Assembly: GCF_900540665.1 (NCBI RefSeq)
Contig: NZ_UQGV01000012.1
Coordinates: 1-36,428 of the forward strand
DNA length: 36,428 nt
Reading direction: 5' to 3'
From: an uncultured Catenibacterium sp.
Lineage (GTDB): Bacteria; Bacillota_I; Bacilli_A; Erysipelotrichales; Coprobacillaceae
Position numbers and translations under genes: made by a program. This document shows, piece by piece, positions 23,670 through 31,746 of this stretch (position 1 is its first letter; each line of letters opens with the position of its first letter). The notes beneath the pieces were generated by a model. That model had not been told where the DNA came from. It saw only the letters and a program-made list of their open reading frames with translations, and did not search any database.

Positions 23670-23698
23670 AGGCACAGGTGAATTCCTGTGCTTTTTTT
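23670..23698 (+). terminator. Terminator of the 81-aa gene
   Basis: GCACAGG (23672-23678) pairs with CCTGTGC (23685-23691) around TGAATT, followed by seven T. Confidence 0.9.
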
Positions 23699-23715
23699 GT
23701 TAGAAGGGAGATTTT

Positions 23716-24642
23716 ATGGATATTAAAGTCGTTATAGGGCAAATGATTGTATTATTTGCCTTGATGGGGTTGGGCTTTTTATTGTATAGAGTAAATATTT
23801 TGGATCTGGATACAAATAGTAAACTCACATCTCTAGTCTTATCGGTCACTACACCGTGTATGGTGTTGAATTCTGTATTATGTACAGAAAAATATAGTGA
23901 CTCTAAAACAATCTTTACTATTTTAGGTATTGCAGTTGTTACATATTTTATTACACCTTTTATTGGATTGTTAATTAATAAACTATTACGTGTACCAAGT
24001 AATCAAACAGGTCTTTATGTCTTCATGACTGTGTTTTCTAATATTGGTTTTATTGGTTACCCTATTATGAAGGCCATATTTGGAAATGATTCTGTTTTCC
24101 ATACATCCTTATTTGGTATGGTTTTTAATATTATGCTTTTTACTCTAGGTGTCTATTTGATTGGAATTGGCCAGCAGGAAAATAATAAACTGAATTTAAA
24201 GAATTTAATCACACCGGGTGTGATTTGTTCATTTCTAGCACTTATTCTCTATTTGATGCATATAAGAGCACCTAAGATTATAACGGATTTTACAGGGATG
24301 GTGGGCGATATGACAACGCCTCTTGCAATGATTATTATCGGTGTCACACTTGGTGCTATGAATATTAAAGAGGTATTTAATGAATTACGTGTCTATATGT
24401 ATACACTAGTCAAGCAGCTGATTTTACCAGTTATTGCTTATCCCATTATTGCATTTTTGATTAAGGATAATTATTTAAGAGGATTGACTTTGATTATGTT
24501 ATCTATGCCAGTAGGTAGTTCTGCTGTCTTGTTTACTAATAAATATGGTGGAGATAGTGAACTAGCAGCTAAAACAATATTTATGACAACGTTAATCTCT
24601 GTTTTCACTATTCCACTTGTTGTCTATATGTTTTTAATTTAA
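23716..24642 (+). CDS. AEC family transporter
   Basis: Member of the auxin efflux carrier/malate permease family, 308 residues and about ten membrane segments. The N-terminal half has LGFLLYRVNILDLDTNSKLT and TTPCMVLNSVL, and the second half FTGMVGDMTTPLAMIIIGVT and MLSMPVGSSAVLFTNKYGGD, all typical of bacterial AEC proteins, which move organic acids or other anions. Substrate unknown. GAAGGGAG precedes the ATG; no clear promoter is visible between the preceding terminator and the gene. Confidence 0.88.
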   Translation: MDIKVVIGQMIVLFALMGLGFLLYRVNILDLDTNSKLTSLVLSVTTPCMVLNSVLCTEKYSDSKTIFTILGIAVVTYFITPFIGLLINKLLRVPSNQTGLYVFMTVFSNIGFIGYPIMKAIFGNDSVFHTSLFGMVFNIMLFTLGVYLIGIGQQENNKLNLKNLITPGVICSFLALILYLMHIRAPKIITDFTGMVGDMTTPLAMIIIGVTLGAMNIKEVFNELRVYMYTLVKQLILPVIAYPIIAFLIKDNYLRGLTLIMLSMPVGSSAVLFTNKYGGDSELAAKTIFMTTLISVFTIPLVVYMFLI

Positions 24643-24648
24643 CACTTT

Positions 24649-24673
24649 TACCCCAATTTAGGGGGTTTTTTTT
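24649..24673 (+). terminator. Terminator of the AEC transporter gene
   Basis: CCCC (24651-24654) pairs with GGGG (24662-24665) in a short GC stem followed by a long T-run. The stem is only four or five pairs. Confidence 0.6.
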
Positions 24674-24685
24674 ATGAGGGGTATT

Positions 24686-24694
24686 TGTTATAAT
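24686..24694 (+). promoter_or_regulatory. miaB extended -10 promoter
   Basis: TGTTATAAT, an extended -10 (TGn plus perfect TATAAT), lies 20 bases before ATG 24715. The -35 region is only a T-run. Confidence 0.65.
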
Positions 24695-24714
24695 GGTGTC
24701 GAAAAGGAGCGTTT

Positions 24715-26166
24715 ATGAAAGATTATAGTAAATATTTTAAAGGTCCTTCCTTAAAGGATGCACGTTCTAGAGGTCGTACTGAAGTACAACATTTAGATGA
24801 TGCATTTGAGATTCCTGCAGATATGGTGGGAATTGGAAAAGGACAGACATATTATATCCAGACTTATGGATGTCAAGCGAATGAAAGAGATACTGAAACA
24901 TTATCAGGTATCTTAGAAATGATGGGTTATACTCATACTGATGAAGTAAAACAGGCAGATGTTGTATTATTAAATACCTGCGCAATCAGAGAAAATGCAG
25001 AAGAAAAAGTATTTGGTAAGATTGGATACTTGAAGAACATTAAGAAGACTAGACCAAATCTGATTTTTGGTGTATGCGGCTGTATGGCACAGGAAGAAGT
25101 AGTTGTTAATAAGATTCTAGAGAAATTCCCTCAGGTTGATCTTATTTTTGGTACACATAATATCCACCGTCTTCCAGTTTTATTAAAACAGGCAATGTTA
25201 GAAAAAGAACTTGTTCTTGAAGTCTGGTCTAAGGAAGGGGATGTTATTGAAAATCTTCCAAGTCATCGTGCCAATAACTACAAGGCATGGGTCAATATTA
25301 TGTATGGATGTAATAAATTCTGTACTTATTGTATTGTTCCTTATACAAGAGGTAAGGAACGTTCTCGTGAATTAGAAGAAATTATCAAGGAAGTAGAAGA
25401 ATTAAAGAATAGCGGCTATAAAGAAATCACATTACTTGGACAGAATGTTAATTCTTATGGTAAGGATTTAAATAACGGTACTGATTTTGCAACATTATTA
25501 GAAGCTGTCGCAAAGACTGGTATTGATCGTATTCGATTCACTACAAGCCATCCTTGGGACTTTAATGCAGATATGATTGATATTATCGCTAAGTATGATA
25601 ATATCATGCCTTCTATCCATTTACCTGTTCAGTCAGGAAATGATGATGTTTTACAGCTGATGGGTAGACGTTATTCAAAAGAAAGCTACTTAAAGCTATT
25701 TGATATGATTAAAGAAAAGATTCCTGACTGCACTGTGACAACAGATATAATTGTTGGTTTCCCAAATGAGACAGAAGAACAGTTCCAGGATACTTTATCT
25801 TTATATAACTATTGTAAGTATGATTTAGCTTATACATTTATTTATTCACCTAGAGAAGGTACTCCTGCTGCAAAGATGGAAGACAATGTGCCTCTTAGTG
25901 ATAAGGAACAGCGTTTATATCGCTTAAATGAACTTGTAAATAAATATGCTAATGAAGCCAATCAGAAATACTTAGGACAGGTTGTTAAAGTACTTGTAGA
26001 AGGTCCATCTAAGAAGAATCCGGATGTCTTATCAGGTTATACAGAACATAACAAGTTAATTAACTTTAAAGGTGATGCCTCAATGGTGGGACAGATTGTT
26101 GATGTTCGTGTGACTGAAGCAAAGACATGGGCTTTAACAGGGGAACAGGTTGAAAGCAGCAACTAA
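24715..26166 (+). CDS. miaB: tRNA-2-methylthio-N6-dimethylallyladenosine synthase
   Basis: This radical-SAM methylthiotransferase adds the 2-methylthio group to i6A37 in tRNA, acting after MiaA, which is encoded further down this window. The N-terminal cluster domain has Cys53 in TYGCQANERD plus NTCAIRENAEEK and GVCGCMAQE; the radical-SAM motif is Cys199-x3-Cys203-x2-Cys206 (GCNKFCTYC); a TRAM RNA-binding domain closes the protein. At 483 residues it has a Firmicutes-type N-terminal extension. AAGGAGC lies upstream. Its 3' end overlaps the ricA-like gene by 17 bases. Confidence 0.95.
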   Translation: MKDYSKYFKGPSLKDARSRGRTEVQHLDDAFEIPADMVGIGKGQTYYIQTYGCQANERDTETLSGILEMMGYTHTDEVKQADVVLLNTCAIRENAEEKVFGKIGYLKNIKKTRPNLIFGVCGCMAQEEVVVNKILEKFPQVDLIFGTHNIHRLPVLLKQAMLEKELVLEVWSKEGDVIENLPSHRANNYKAWVNIMYGCNKFCTYCIVPYTRGKERSRELEEIIKEVEELKNSGYKEITLLGQNVNSYGKDLNNGTDFATLLEAVAKTGIDRIRFTTSHPWDFNADMIDIIAKYDNIMPSIHLPVQSGNDDVLQLMGRRYSKESYLKLFDMIKEKIPDCTVTTDIIVGFPNETEEQFQDTLSLYNYCKYDLAYTFIYSPREGTPAAKMEDNVPLSDKEQRLYRLNELVNKYANEANQKYLGQVVKVLVEGPSKKNPDVLSGYTEHNKLINFKGDASMVGQIVDVRVTEAKTWALTGEQVESSN

Positions 26167-26488
26167 GACTAAGGCAGAAGCTTTAAATAAGTTGATTCTA
26201 AGTGATCCGCTTATTCAGGAGTTTAAGAAGTATGAAGAGGCCTTAAAGCAGCACCCTGAATTGCTGGCTTTAGAAGATGAAATCAAAGAGGACAGCCAGA
26301 TTATTCTGAAAAAGAAGGCGCTTGGTGAGCTGACTGAAGAAGAGATGAAGGCTTATTCAAAGAAGAAAGAATACTTTGAAAATCATCCTCTTGTTGTGAA
26401 TTATTTGAATCTAAAAAGTGAAGTAAATGATTACCTTATACAAGTTGAAACAATCATCAATGAAGAATTATTAAAAGCTATTGACTAA
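26150..26488 (+). CDS. ricA: YlbF/YmcA (RicA-like) family protein
   Basis: In Bacillus, RicA (YmcA), RicF (YlbF) and RicT (YaaT) form a complex that interacts with RNase Y and affects mRNA maturation, competence and biofilms; ymcA lies directly after miaB there, as here. The 112-residue protein is helical: PLIQEFKKYEEALKQHPELL near the N-terminus and a long C-terminal helix. The start is a TTG at 26150, 6 bases after AGGGG; no other in-frame start with a ribosome binding site is seen. It contains no cysteine, whereas the Bacillus protein carries C-terminal cysteines implicated in Fe-S binding. The symbol rests on family and synteny. Confidence 0.8.
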   Translation: MKAATKTKAEALNKLILSDPLIQEFKKYEEALKQHPELLALEDEIKEDSQIILKKKALGELTEEEMKAYSKKKEYFENHPLVVNYLNLKSEVNDYLIQVETIINEELLKAID

Positions 26489-26509
26489 ATGTTTTTAAAT
26501 GTTTATTAT
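26481..26509 (+). promoter_or_regulatory. guaB promoter
   Basis: TTGACT (26481-26486) and TATTAT (26504-26509) are 17 bases apart, giving a start near 26516 and a 24-base leader with AAAGGAG. Confidence 0.8.
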
Positions 26510-26539
26510 TGAACTAATTTATATAAAAAGGAGATTATT

Positions 26540-28048
26540 ATGGCACATATTTTTAATGAACCCTCACACACTTTTAATGAATATTTATTGATTCCTGGTT
26601 ATTCTAGTGAAGAATGCCAGCCACAGAATGTTAGTTTAAAGACACCTTTAGTTAAATTCAAGAAAGGTGAAGAACCAGCACTTTCATTAAATATCCCTCT
26701 TGTATCTGCAGTTATGCAGGCTGTATCTGATGATGGTATGGCAGTTGCTTTAGCAAGAGAAGGTGGATGTTCATTTATCTATGGTTCACAGACAATTGAA
26801 TCACAGGCAGCAATGGTAAGACGTGTAAAAAACTATAAGGCAGGTTTCGTACCAAGTGATTCTAACTTAAGCGCTAATGATACTTTAGCAGATGTTCTTG
26901 CACTTAAAGAAAAGACTGGTCATTCAACTATGGCTGTTACTGAAGATGGTACAGCAAATGGTCGTTTGATTGGTTTAGTGACTGGTAGAGATTACCGTGT
27001 CAGCCGCATGGATGAAAATGAAAAAGTTGTTGATTTCATGACACCTTTTGATAAGTTGGTATGCGGACATAAAGATATTACTTTAAAAGAAGCAAATGAT
27101 ATTATCTGGGAAAACAAATTAAATGCGTTACCAATTATTGATGATGATAACAGACTTCTTTATTTTGTATTCAGAAAGGATTATGAATCAAGAAAATCAA
27201 ATCCTAATGAATTATTAGATGAATCTAAACGTTATGTTGTTGGTGCTGGTATCAACACAAGAGACTTCGCAGAAAGAGTTCCTGCATTAATTGAAGCAGG
27301 CGTAGATGTATTATGTATTGACTCTTCTGAAGGTTATTCAGCTTGGCAGGCTAACACTATCGCATGGATCAGAGAACACTATGGTGATACTGTAAAAGTT
27401 GGTGCTGGTAACGTTGTAGATGGTGAAGGATTCAGATTCCTAGCAGAAGCTGGTGCTGACTTCATCAAAATCGGTATCGGTGGCGGATCTATCTGTATCA
27501 CTCGTGAACAGAAAGGTATCGGTAGAGGTCAGGCAACTGCAACTATCGAAGTAGCTGAAGCAAGAGATGCATATTTTAAAGAAACTGGTATTTATATCCC
27601 TATCTGTTCAGATGGTGGTATCGTTCATGATTATCATATGACTTTAGCTTTAGCTATGGGTTCTGATTTTATCATGTTAGGTCGTTACTTCTCTCGTTTT
27701 GATGAATCACCAACTAACAAGGTAAACATCAACGGTCAGTATATGAAAGAATACTGGGGTGAAGGTTCTGCACGTGCTAGAAACTGGCAGAGATATGACT
27801 TAGGTGGAGATAAGAAGCTTTCATTTGAAGAAGGCGTAGATTCTTATGTGCCATATGCTGGTAGCTTAAAAGATAACGTTGGTTTATCATTAAGCAAGAT
27901 GAAGCATACAATGTGTAACTGTGGTGCACTTACAATTGCTGAATTACAGGAAAAAGCGAAGATCCAGCTTGTGTCTGCAACTTCAATCGTTGAAGGTGGC
28001 GCACATGACGTCTTATTAAAAGACTCTTCAAATTCAGGTAACAGATAA
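26540..28048 (+). CDS. guaB: IMP dehydrogenase, Tritrichomonas-like type
   Basis: GuaB oxidises IMP to XMP, the committed step to GMP. It is a TIM barrel with a CBS pair inserted at about 97-215. The active site reads KIGIGGGSICIT, with catalytic Cys319, in place of the common bacterial GIGPGSICTTR. Other residues: Asp261, Trp269, Asp358, Arg382 and the flap pair Arg418-Tyr419 in NWQRYD. From memory of the Tritrichomonas foetus enzyme, all these positions and numbers coincide, as do Lys310 and Glu431, linked there to mycophenolate tolerance. The length, 502, also matches. It has its own promoter and terminator. GMP reductase is excluded by the CBS domains and the flap Arg-Tyr. Confidence 0.95.
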   Translation: MAHIFNEPSHTFNEYLLIPGYSSEECQPQNVSLKTPLVKFKKGEEPALSLNIPLVSAVMQAVSDDGMAVALAREGGCSFIYGSQTIESQAAMVRRVKNYKAGFVPSDSNLSANDTLADVLALKEKTGHSTMAVTEDGTANGRLIGLVTGRDYRVSRMDENEKVVDFMTPFDKLVCGHKDITLKEANDIIWENKLNALPIIDDDNRLLYFVFRKDYESRKSNPNELLDESKRYVVGAGINTRDFAERVPALIEAGVDVLCIDSSEGYSAWQANTIAWIREHYGDTVKVGAGNVVDGEGFRFLAEAGADFIKIGIGGGSICITREQKGIGRGQATATIEVAEARDAYFKETGIYIPICSDGGIVHDYHMTLALAMGSDFIMLGRYFSRFDESPTNKVNINGQYMKEYWGEGSARARNWQRYDLGGDKKLSFEEGVDSYVPYAGSLKDNVGLSLSKMKHTMCNCGALTIAELQEKAKIQLVSATSIVEGGAHDVLLKDSSNSGNR

Positions 28049-28056
28049 TAGGAGGA

Positions 28057-28088
28057 TGGAAGGAATAATATATTCCTTCCATTTTTTT
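28057..28088 (+). terminator. guaB terminator
   Basis: TGGAAGGAATA (28057-28067) pairs perfectly with TATTCCTTCCA (28071-28081) around ATA, followed by seven T. Confidence 0.93.
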
Positions 28089-28105
28089 CTTTAGTGGGAA
28101 TATTC

Positions 28106-29209
28106 ATGGTAATTAATAAAGAAAGACTTGTTCAGACATTTTGTGAAATGGTTTCTATTGATAGTGAATCTTATCATGAAAAGAAGATGAAAGACTATTT
28201 AATGAAGGTTTTTAAAGAATGCTATATGGAGTGTATAGAAATGCCTATAGAAGGCTTTGAAGCAGGAAATATTTATGCGGTATTGAAAGGTGATGTCCAT
28301 AAAGAACCTGTTGTGTTTTCAGGACATATGGATACTGTATCACCGGGTAATGGGAAGCATGCTATTGTTCATGAGGATGGACGTATTACAAGTGATGGAA
28401 CAACAGTTCTAGGCGCTGATGATGTTTCTGCGCTTGCTTCTTATATTGAAGCTATTCGTACAATTCAAGAACAAAATATTCCTCATGGAGATATAGAATT
28501 TGCTATCAGCGTAGCTGAAGAACCTTATGATGCAGGAAGTGCTTATTATGATTTTGGTCATATTCAATCACGTATTGGTTATGCATTTGATTTAGCGGGT
28601 GAAGTAGGCTTAGCAGCGATAGAGGCTCCTTCTATTGTTTCTTTTAAGATTGTTGTTAAGGGTAAAAGTGCCCATGCAGGTTTTAATCCTGAAGATGGTA
28701 TTCATGCCTTAAAGATTGCTTCAAGTGCCATAAGTCGCATTCCTAATGGCCATGTCAATGATAAGACAACAGTCAATTTTGGCACTATTCAGGGTGGACA
28801 AGGACGTAATATTGTCCCTAGAGAAGTTATTATTACCGGAGAAATAAGAAGTTTTGATCACCAAGATGCGCTTGACTGGAGCTATTATATAAAGAAGATC
28901 TTCGAAGAAGAAGCAGCGAAAGAACATGGAAATATAGAATTCAGCGATTATGTGCATATAGAGGCATATAAAATTGAAGAGGATGAAGAGGTTGTCGAAC
29001 GCTTTAAACGTGCCTGTAATAAGCTTGGATTAGCACCACACTTTATTTCTACACATGGCGGGTCTGATAATAATAGATTTGTGAAAGAAGGAATCAGAGG
29101 CATTGTAGTTGCATGTGCTATGAATGATTGTCATAGTGTGAGTGAATATACAACAATAGATGAATTAGAAAAGAGTGCTCAATTAGCATTACTTCTTATG
29201 ATTGATTAA
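28106..29209 (+). CDS. M20 family metallopeptidase (peptidase T-like)
   Basis: This is a di-zinc exopeptidase of the M20 family. Ligands and catalytic residues are visible: His74 and Asp76 in FSGHMDTVSP, the bridging Asp105 in LGADDVSAL, the catalytic Glu138-Glu139 in VAEEP, and a late His in NDCHSVSE. The dimerisation domain sits at about 175-290 (KSAHAGFNPEDGIHA). The 367-residue length and motif order fit PepT-like/YqjE tripeptidase-type enzymes, but substrate choice is not decidable. ATG 28106 follows a weak GGGAA; an in-frame GTG at 28094 has no site. It begins only 18 bases beyond the guaB terminator, and no separate promoter is evident. Confidence 0.88.
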   Translation: MVINKERLVQTFCEMVSIDSESYHEKKMKDYLMKVFKECYMECIEMPIEGFEAGNIYAVLKGDVHKEPVVFSGHMDTVSPGNGKHAIVHEDGRITSDGTTVLGADDVSALASYIEAIRTIQEQNIPHGDIEFAISVAEEPYDAGSAYYDFGHIQSRIGYAFDLAGEVGLAAIEAPSIVSFKIVVKGKSAHAGFNPEDGIHALKIASSAISRIPNGHVNDKTTVNFGTIQGGQGRNIVPREVIITGEIRSFDHQDALDWSYYIKKIFEEEAAKEHGNIEFSDYVHIEAYKIEEDEEVVERFKRACNKLGLAPHFISTHGGSDNNRFVKEGIRGIVVACAMNDCHSVSEYTTIDELEKSAQLALLLMID

Positions 29210-29214
29210 AAATA

Positions 29215-29223
29215 TGTTATAAT
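29215..29223 (+). promoter_or_regulatory. mutS extended -10 promoter
   Basis: TGTTATAAT begins 5 bases after the preceding stop codon and 25 bases before the proposed mutS start. No good -35 box is visible, as at miaB, where the same 9-mer occurs. Confidence 0.6.
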
Positions 29224-29248
29224 GTGATAGTTAGGAGTGGGTATCATT

Positions 29249-31738
29249 TTGAAAAAAGAAAAATACTCTCCGATGATGGAGAAATATTTAGAATTAAAGA
29301 AAGATTATCAGGATGCAATTGTAATGTATCGTATAGGAGATTTCTATGAAATGTTCTTTGATGATGCAGCAGTTGCTTCTAAAGCATTAAATCTTGCTTT
29401 AACAGGTAAAAATGCAGGTGTAAAAGAACGTGTTCCCATGTGTGGAGTCCCTTTTCATGCTGCAACAGGTTACGTAGAAGAATTGGTCAAACAAGGTCAT
29501 AAGATTGTTATTGTTGAACAGCTTTCAGATCCAAAAGCAAAGGGACTTGTAGAAAGAGGTGTTGTTCAGATTGTTACACCTGGTACCTTGATGGATTTTA
29601 AGTTAAATGAGAAGGTCAATAACTTTATTGGCGCATTAGGTGTTTTTGATTTCTCTTATACATTGGCTTATGCAGATTTATCAACAGGTGAATTCTATTG
29701 TTTAAATCTAGAGAAAAAGGAACATCTTTTACGTAATAAGATTGAATCGTTAGGTATTAAAGAGATAGTTGTGGAAGATGATTCTATTTCTATTGATGGC
29801 GTGATGATGTCTTCTTTTAAAGATGAAACAATTAAAGATAATTATAAGAAAACATTTGAGAATATTAATGATTTAAAACAGATCAAGGTTTGTGCAAACC
29901 TATTGAATTATCTTCTTGATACACAAAAAAGAGAACTGGAATATATTCAGACGATTGTAGAAGTGAAACAGGAAGATTATGTTTATATGGAAAGTGCCAC
30001 TAAAAAAGCATTAGAACTCACTAAGAATGCGAATAATGAGAAATATGGCACATTATTATGGTTGTTAGATCATACACATAGTGCAATGGGTGGTCGTTTA
30101 TTGAAACAATGGATTGATCAGCCTCTTATCTCTAAAGAAAAGATTGAAGAAAGACTTGATCTTGTTGAAGTGTTCATGGATAACTTCTTAGAAAGAGAAA
30201 CAATCATTGATATGATCAATGATATTTATGATATTGAGAAGCTGGCTTCTAGAGTGGCTTTTGGAAATGTGAATGCGAGAGATTTAAAGTGGATTTGTTC
30301 TTCATTGAAGGTGATTCCAGAATTAAAGTATCAGTTATTAAGTCTTGATCATCCACAATTAAATAAGCTTGCTATGCAGTTAGTTGATTTATCACCTATT
30401 ATACAGACAATTGATGAAGCGATTGTAGATGATCCACCTCTAGTGATTAAAGAAGGAAATATCATCAAAGATGGCTACAATAAAGAATTGGATGAATTGC
30501 GTGATATTCGTAAGAATGGTAAAAAATGGCTGATGGCTTTTGAAGAAAAAGAAAAAGAACGTACAGGAATCAAAGGTTTAAAGGTGGGTTATAACCGTGT
30601 CTTTGGTTATTATATCGAAGTGACAAAAAGTTATTTACCTTTAGTTAAGGATGAATTCAATTATACAAGAAAACAGAGCTTATCAAATGCAGAAAGATTT
30701 ATTACTCCTGAACTAAAGGATATGGAGAATAAGATTCTATCTGCACAGGATCGTATTATTGCTTTAGAATATGAAATATTTACACAGGTAAGACAATATA
30801 TTAAAGGTTTTGTTCATGAGATACAGGATGTTGCTAAGGTTGTTGCTAAGGTGGATGTTTTCACATCTTTTGCGCTTGTATCAGGTCGTAATGATTATGT
30901 ACGTCCGGTTTTCAATGATGAGCATATTATTCATATTGAAGCAGGAAGACATCCTGTTGTGGAGGAAGTTATTTCAAAAGAGAATTATGTTAAGAATGAT
31001 GTATCTTTAGGTGAAGATGCTAAAATCATGTTGATTACTGGTCCAAATATGGGCGGTAAATCTACTTATATGCGTCAGATGGCTTTGACGATGATCATGG
31101 CACAGATTGGATGTTTTGTACCGGCAAGAAGTGCCGACCTTCCTGTTTTTGATGCAATATTTACACGTATTGGAGCAAGTGATGATCTGATCAGCGGTCA
31201 GTCTACTTTCATGGTAGAAATGTTAGAAGCAAATAATGCATTGAAATATGCAAGTGAGAACTCTTTAATCATCTTTGATGAAATTGGTAGAGGAACAGCG
31301 ACATTTGATGGAATGGCATTGGCTCAAGGTATTTTAGAATATATAGCCAATCATAATCATTCATTGACTTTCTTCTCAACGCATTATCATGAATTAACAC
31401 GTATGGAAGGTGCTTCTATTAAGAATGTTCATGCAGGTGCTGATATCTCAAATGATTCTATTCGTTTCTTATATCATATTGAAGATGGACCTTCAGGTCA
31501 GTCCTATGGTATAAATGTTGCGAAACTAGCAAAATTACCTGAACAGGTTATTGTACGTGCTGATGCAATTTTAAAATCATTAGAAGACAACAATATTGAA
31601 GAGAAGCTTCAAAATGTAGAAGTGCAGCCTGTTGTTAAAACAAGTGCCGTAGAAGAAACGCTTAAAGGTATTGATCCGATGAGTTTATCACCACTTGATG
31701 CCTTAAGTACATTAATTGAATTAAAGAAGATGTTGTAG
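29249..31738 (+). CDS. mutS: DNA mismatch repair protein MutS
   Basis: MutS recognises mismatches and recruits MutL. Mismatch-reading Phe32-x-Glu34 is in GDFYEMF; connector, lever and clamp domains follow; the ATPase has Walker A GPNMGGKST near residue 598 and DEIGRGTATFDG near 677, then a helix-turn-helix tail. The start is proposed as TTG 29249 (MKKEKYSPMMEKY), because GGAGTGG (29234-29240) lies 8 bases upstream; GTG 29237 overlaps that site. This gives 829 residues, near the usual length. mutL follows after 8 bases. Confidence 0.94.
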   Translation: MKKEKYSPMMEKYLELKKDYQDAIVMYRIGDFYEMFFDDAAVASKALNLALTGKNAGVKERVPMCGVPFHAATGYVEELVKQGHKIVIVEQLSDPKAKGLVERGVVQIVTPGTLMDFKLNEKVNNFIGALGVFDFSYTLAYADLSTGEFYCLNLEKKEHLLRNKIESLGIKEIVVEDDSISIDGVMMSSFKDETIKDNYKKTFENINDLKQIKVCANLLNYLLDTQKRELEYIQTIVEVKQEDYVYMESATKKALELTKNANNEKYGTLLWLLDHTHSAMGGRLLKQWIDQPLISKEKIEERLDLVEVFMDNFLERETIIDMINDIYDIEKLASRVAFGNVNARDLKWICSSLKVIPELKYQLLSLDHPQLNKLAMQLVDLSPIIQTIDEAIVDDPPLVIKEGNIIKDGYNKELDELRDIRKNGKKWLMAFEEKEKERTGIKGLKVGYNRVFGYYIEVTKSYLPLVKDEFNYTRKQSLSNAERFITPELKDMENKILSAQDRIIALEYEIFTQVRQYIKGFVHEIQDVAKVVAKVDVFTSFALVSGRNDYVRPVFNDEHIIHIEAGRHPVVEEVISKENYVKNDVSLGEDAKIMLITGPNMGGKSTYMRQMALTMIMAQIGCFVPARSADLPVFDAIFTRIGASDDLISGQSTFMVEMLEANNALKYASENSLIIFDEIGRGTATFDGMALAQGILEYIANHNHSLTFFSTHYHELTRMEGASIKNVHAGADISNDSIRFLYHIEDGPSGQSYGINVAKLAKLPEQVIVRADAILKSLEDNNIEEKLQNVEVQPVVKTSAVEETLKGIDPMSLSPLDALSTLIELKKML

Positions 31739-31746
31739 GAGAATAT

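Noticed and set aside
23543..23737. 64-codon frame crossing the end of the 81-aa gene and its terminator
   Set aside because: It runs through a strong terminator into the AEC gene and has no ribosome binding site.
28056..28094. Tiny frame after AGGAGG directly following guaB (ATG GAA GGA ... TAG)
   Set aside because: The ribosome binding site touches the ATG with no spacing, and the 12 codons are made of the terminator hairpin and its T-run.
30810..31010. 66-codon same-strand frame inside mutS
   Set aside because: Out-of-frame shadow of a conserved ATPase gene; the Met/Leu/Arg-rich product is not protein-like.
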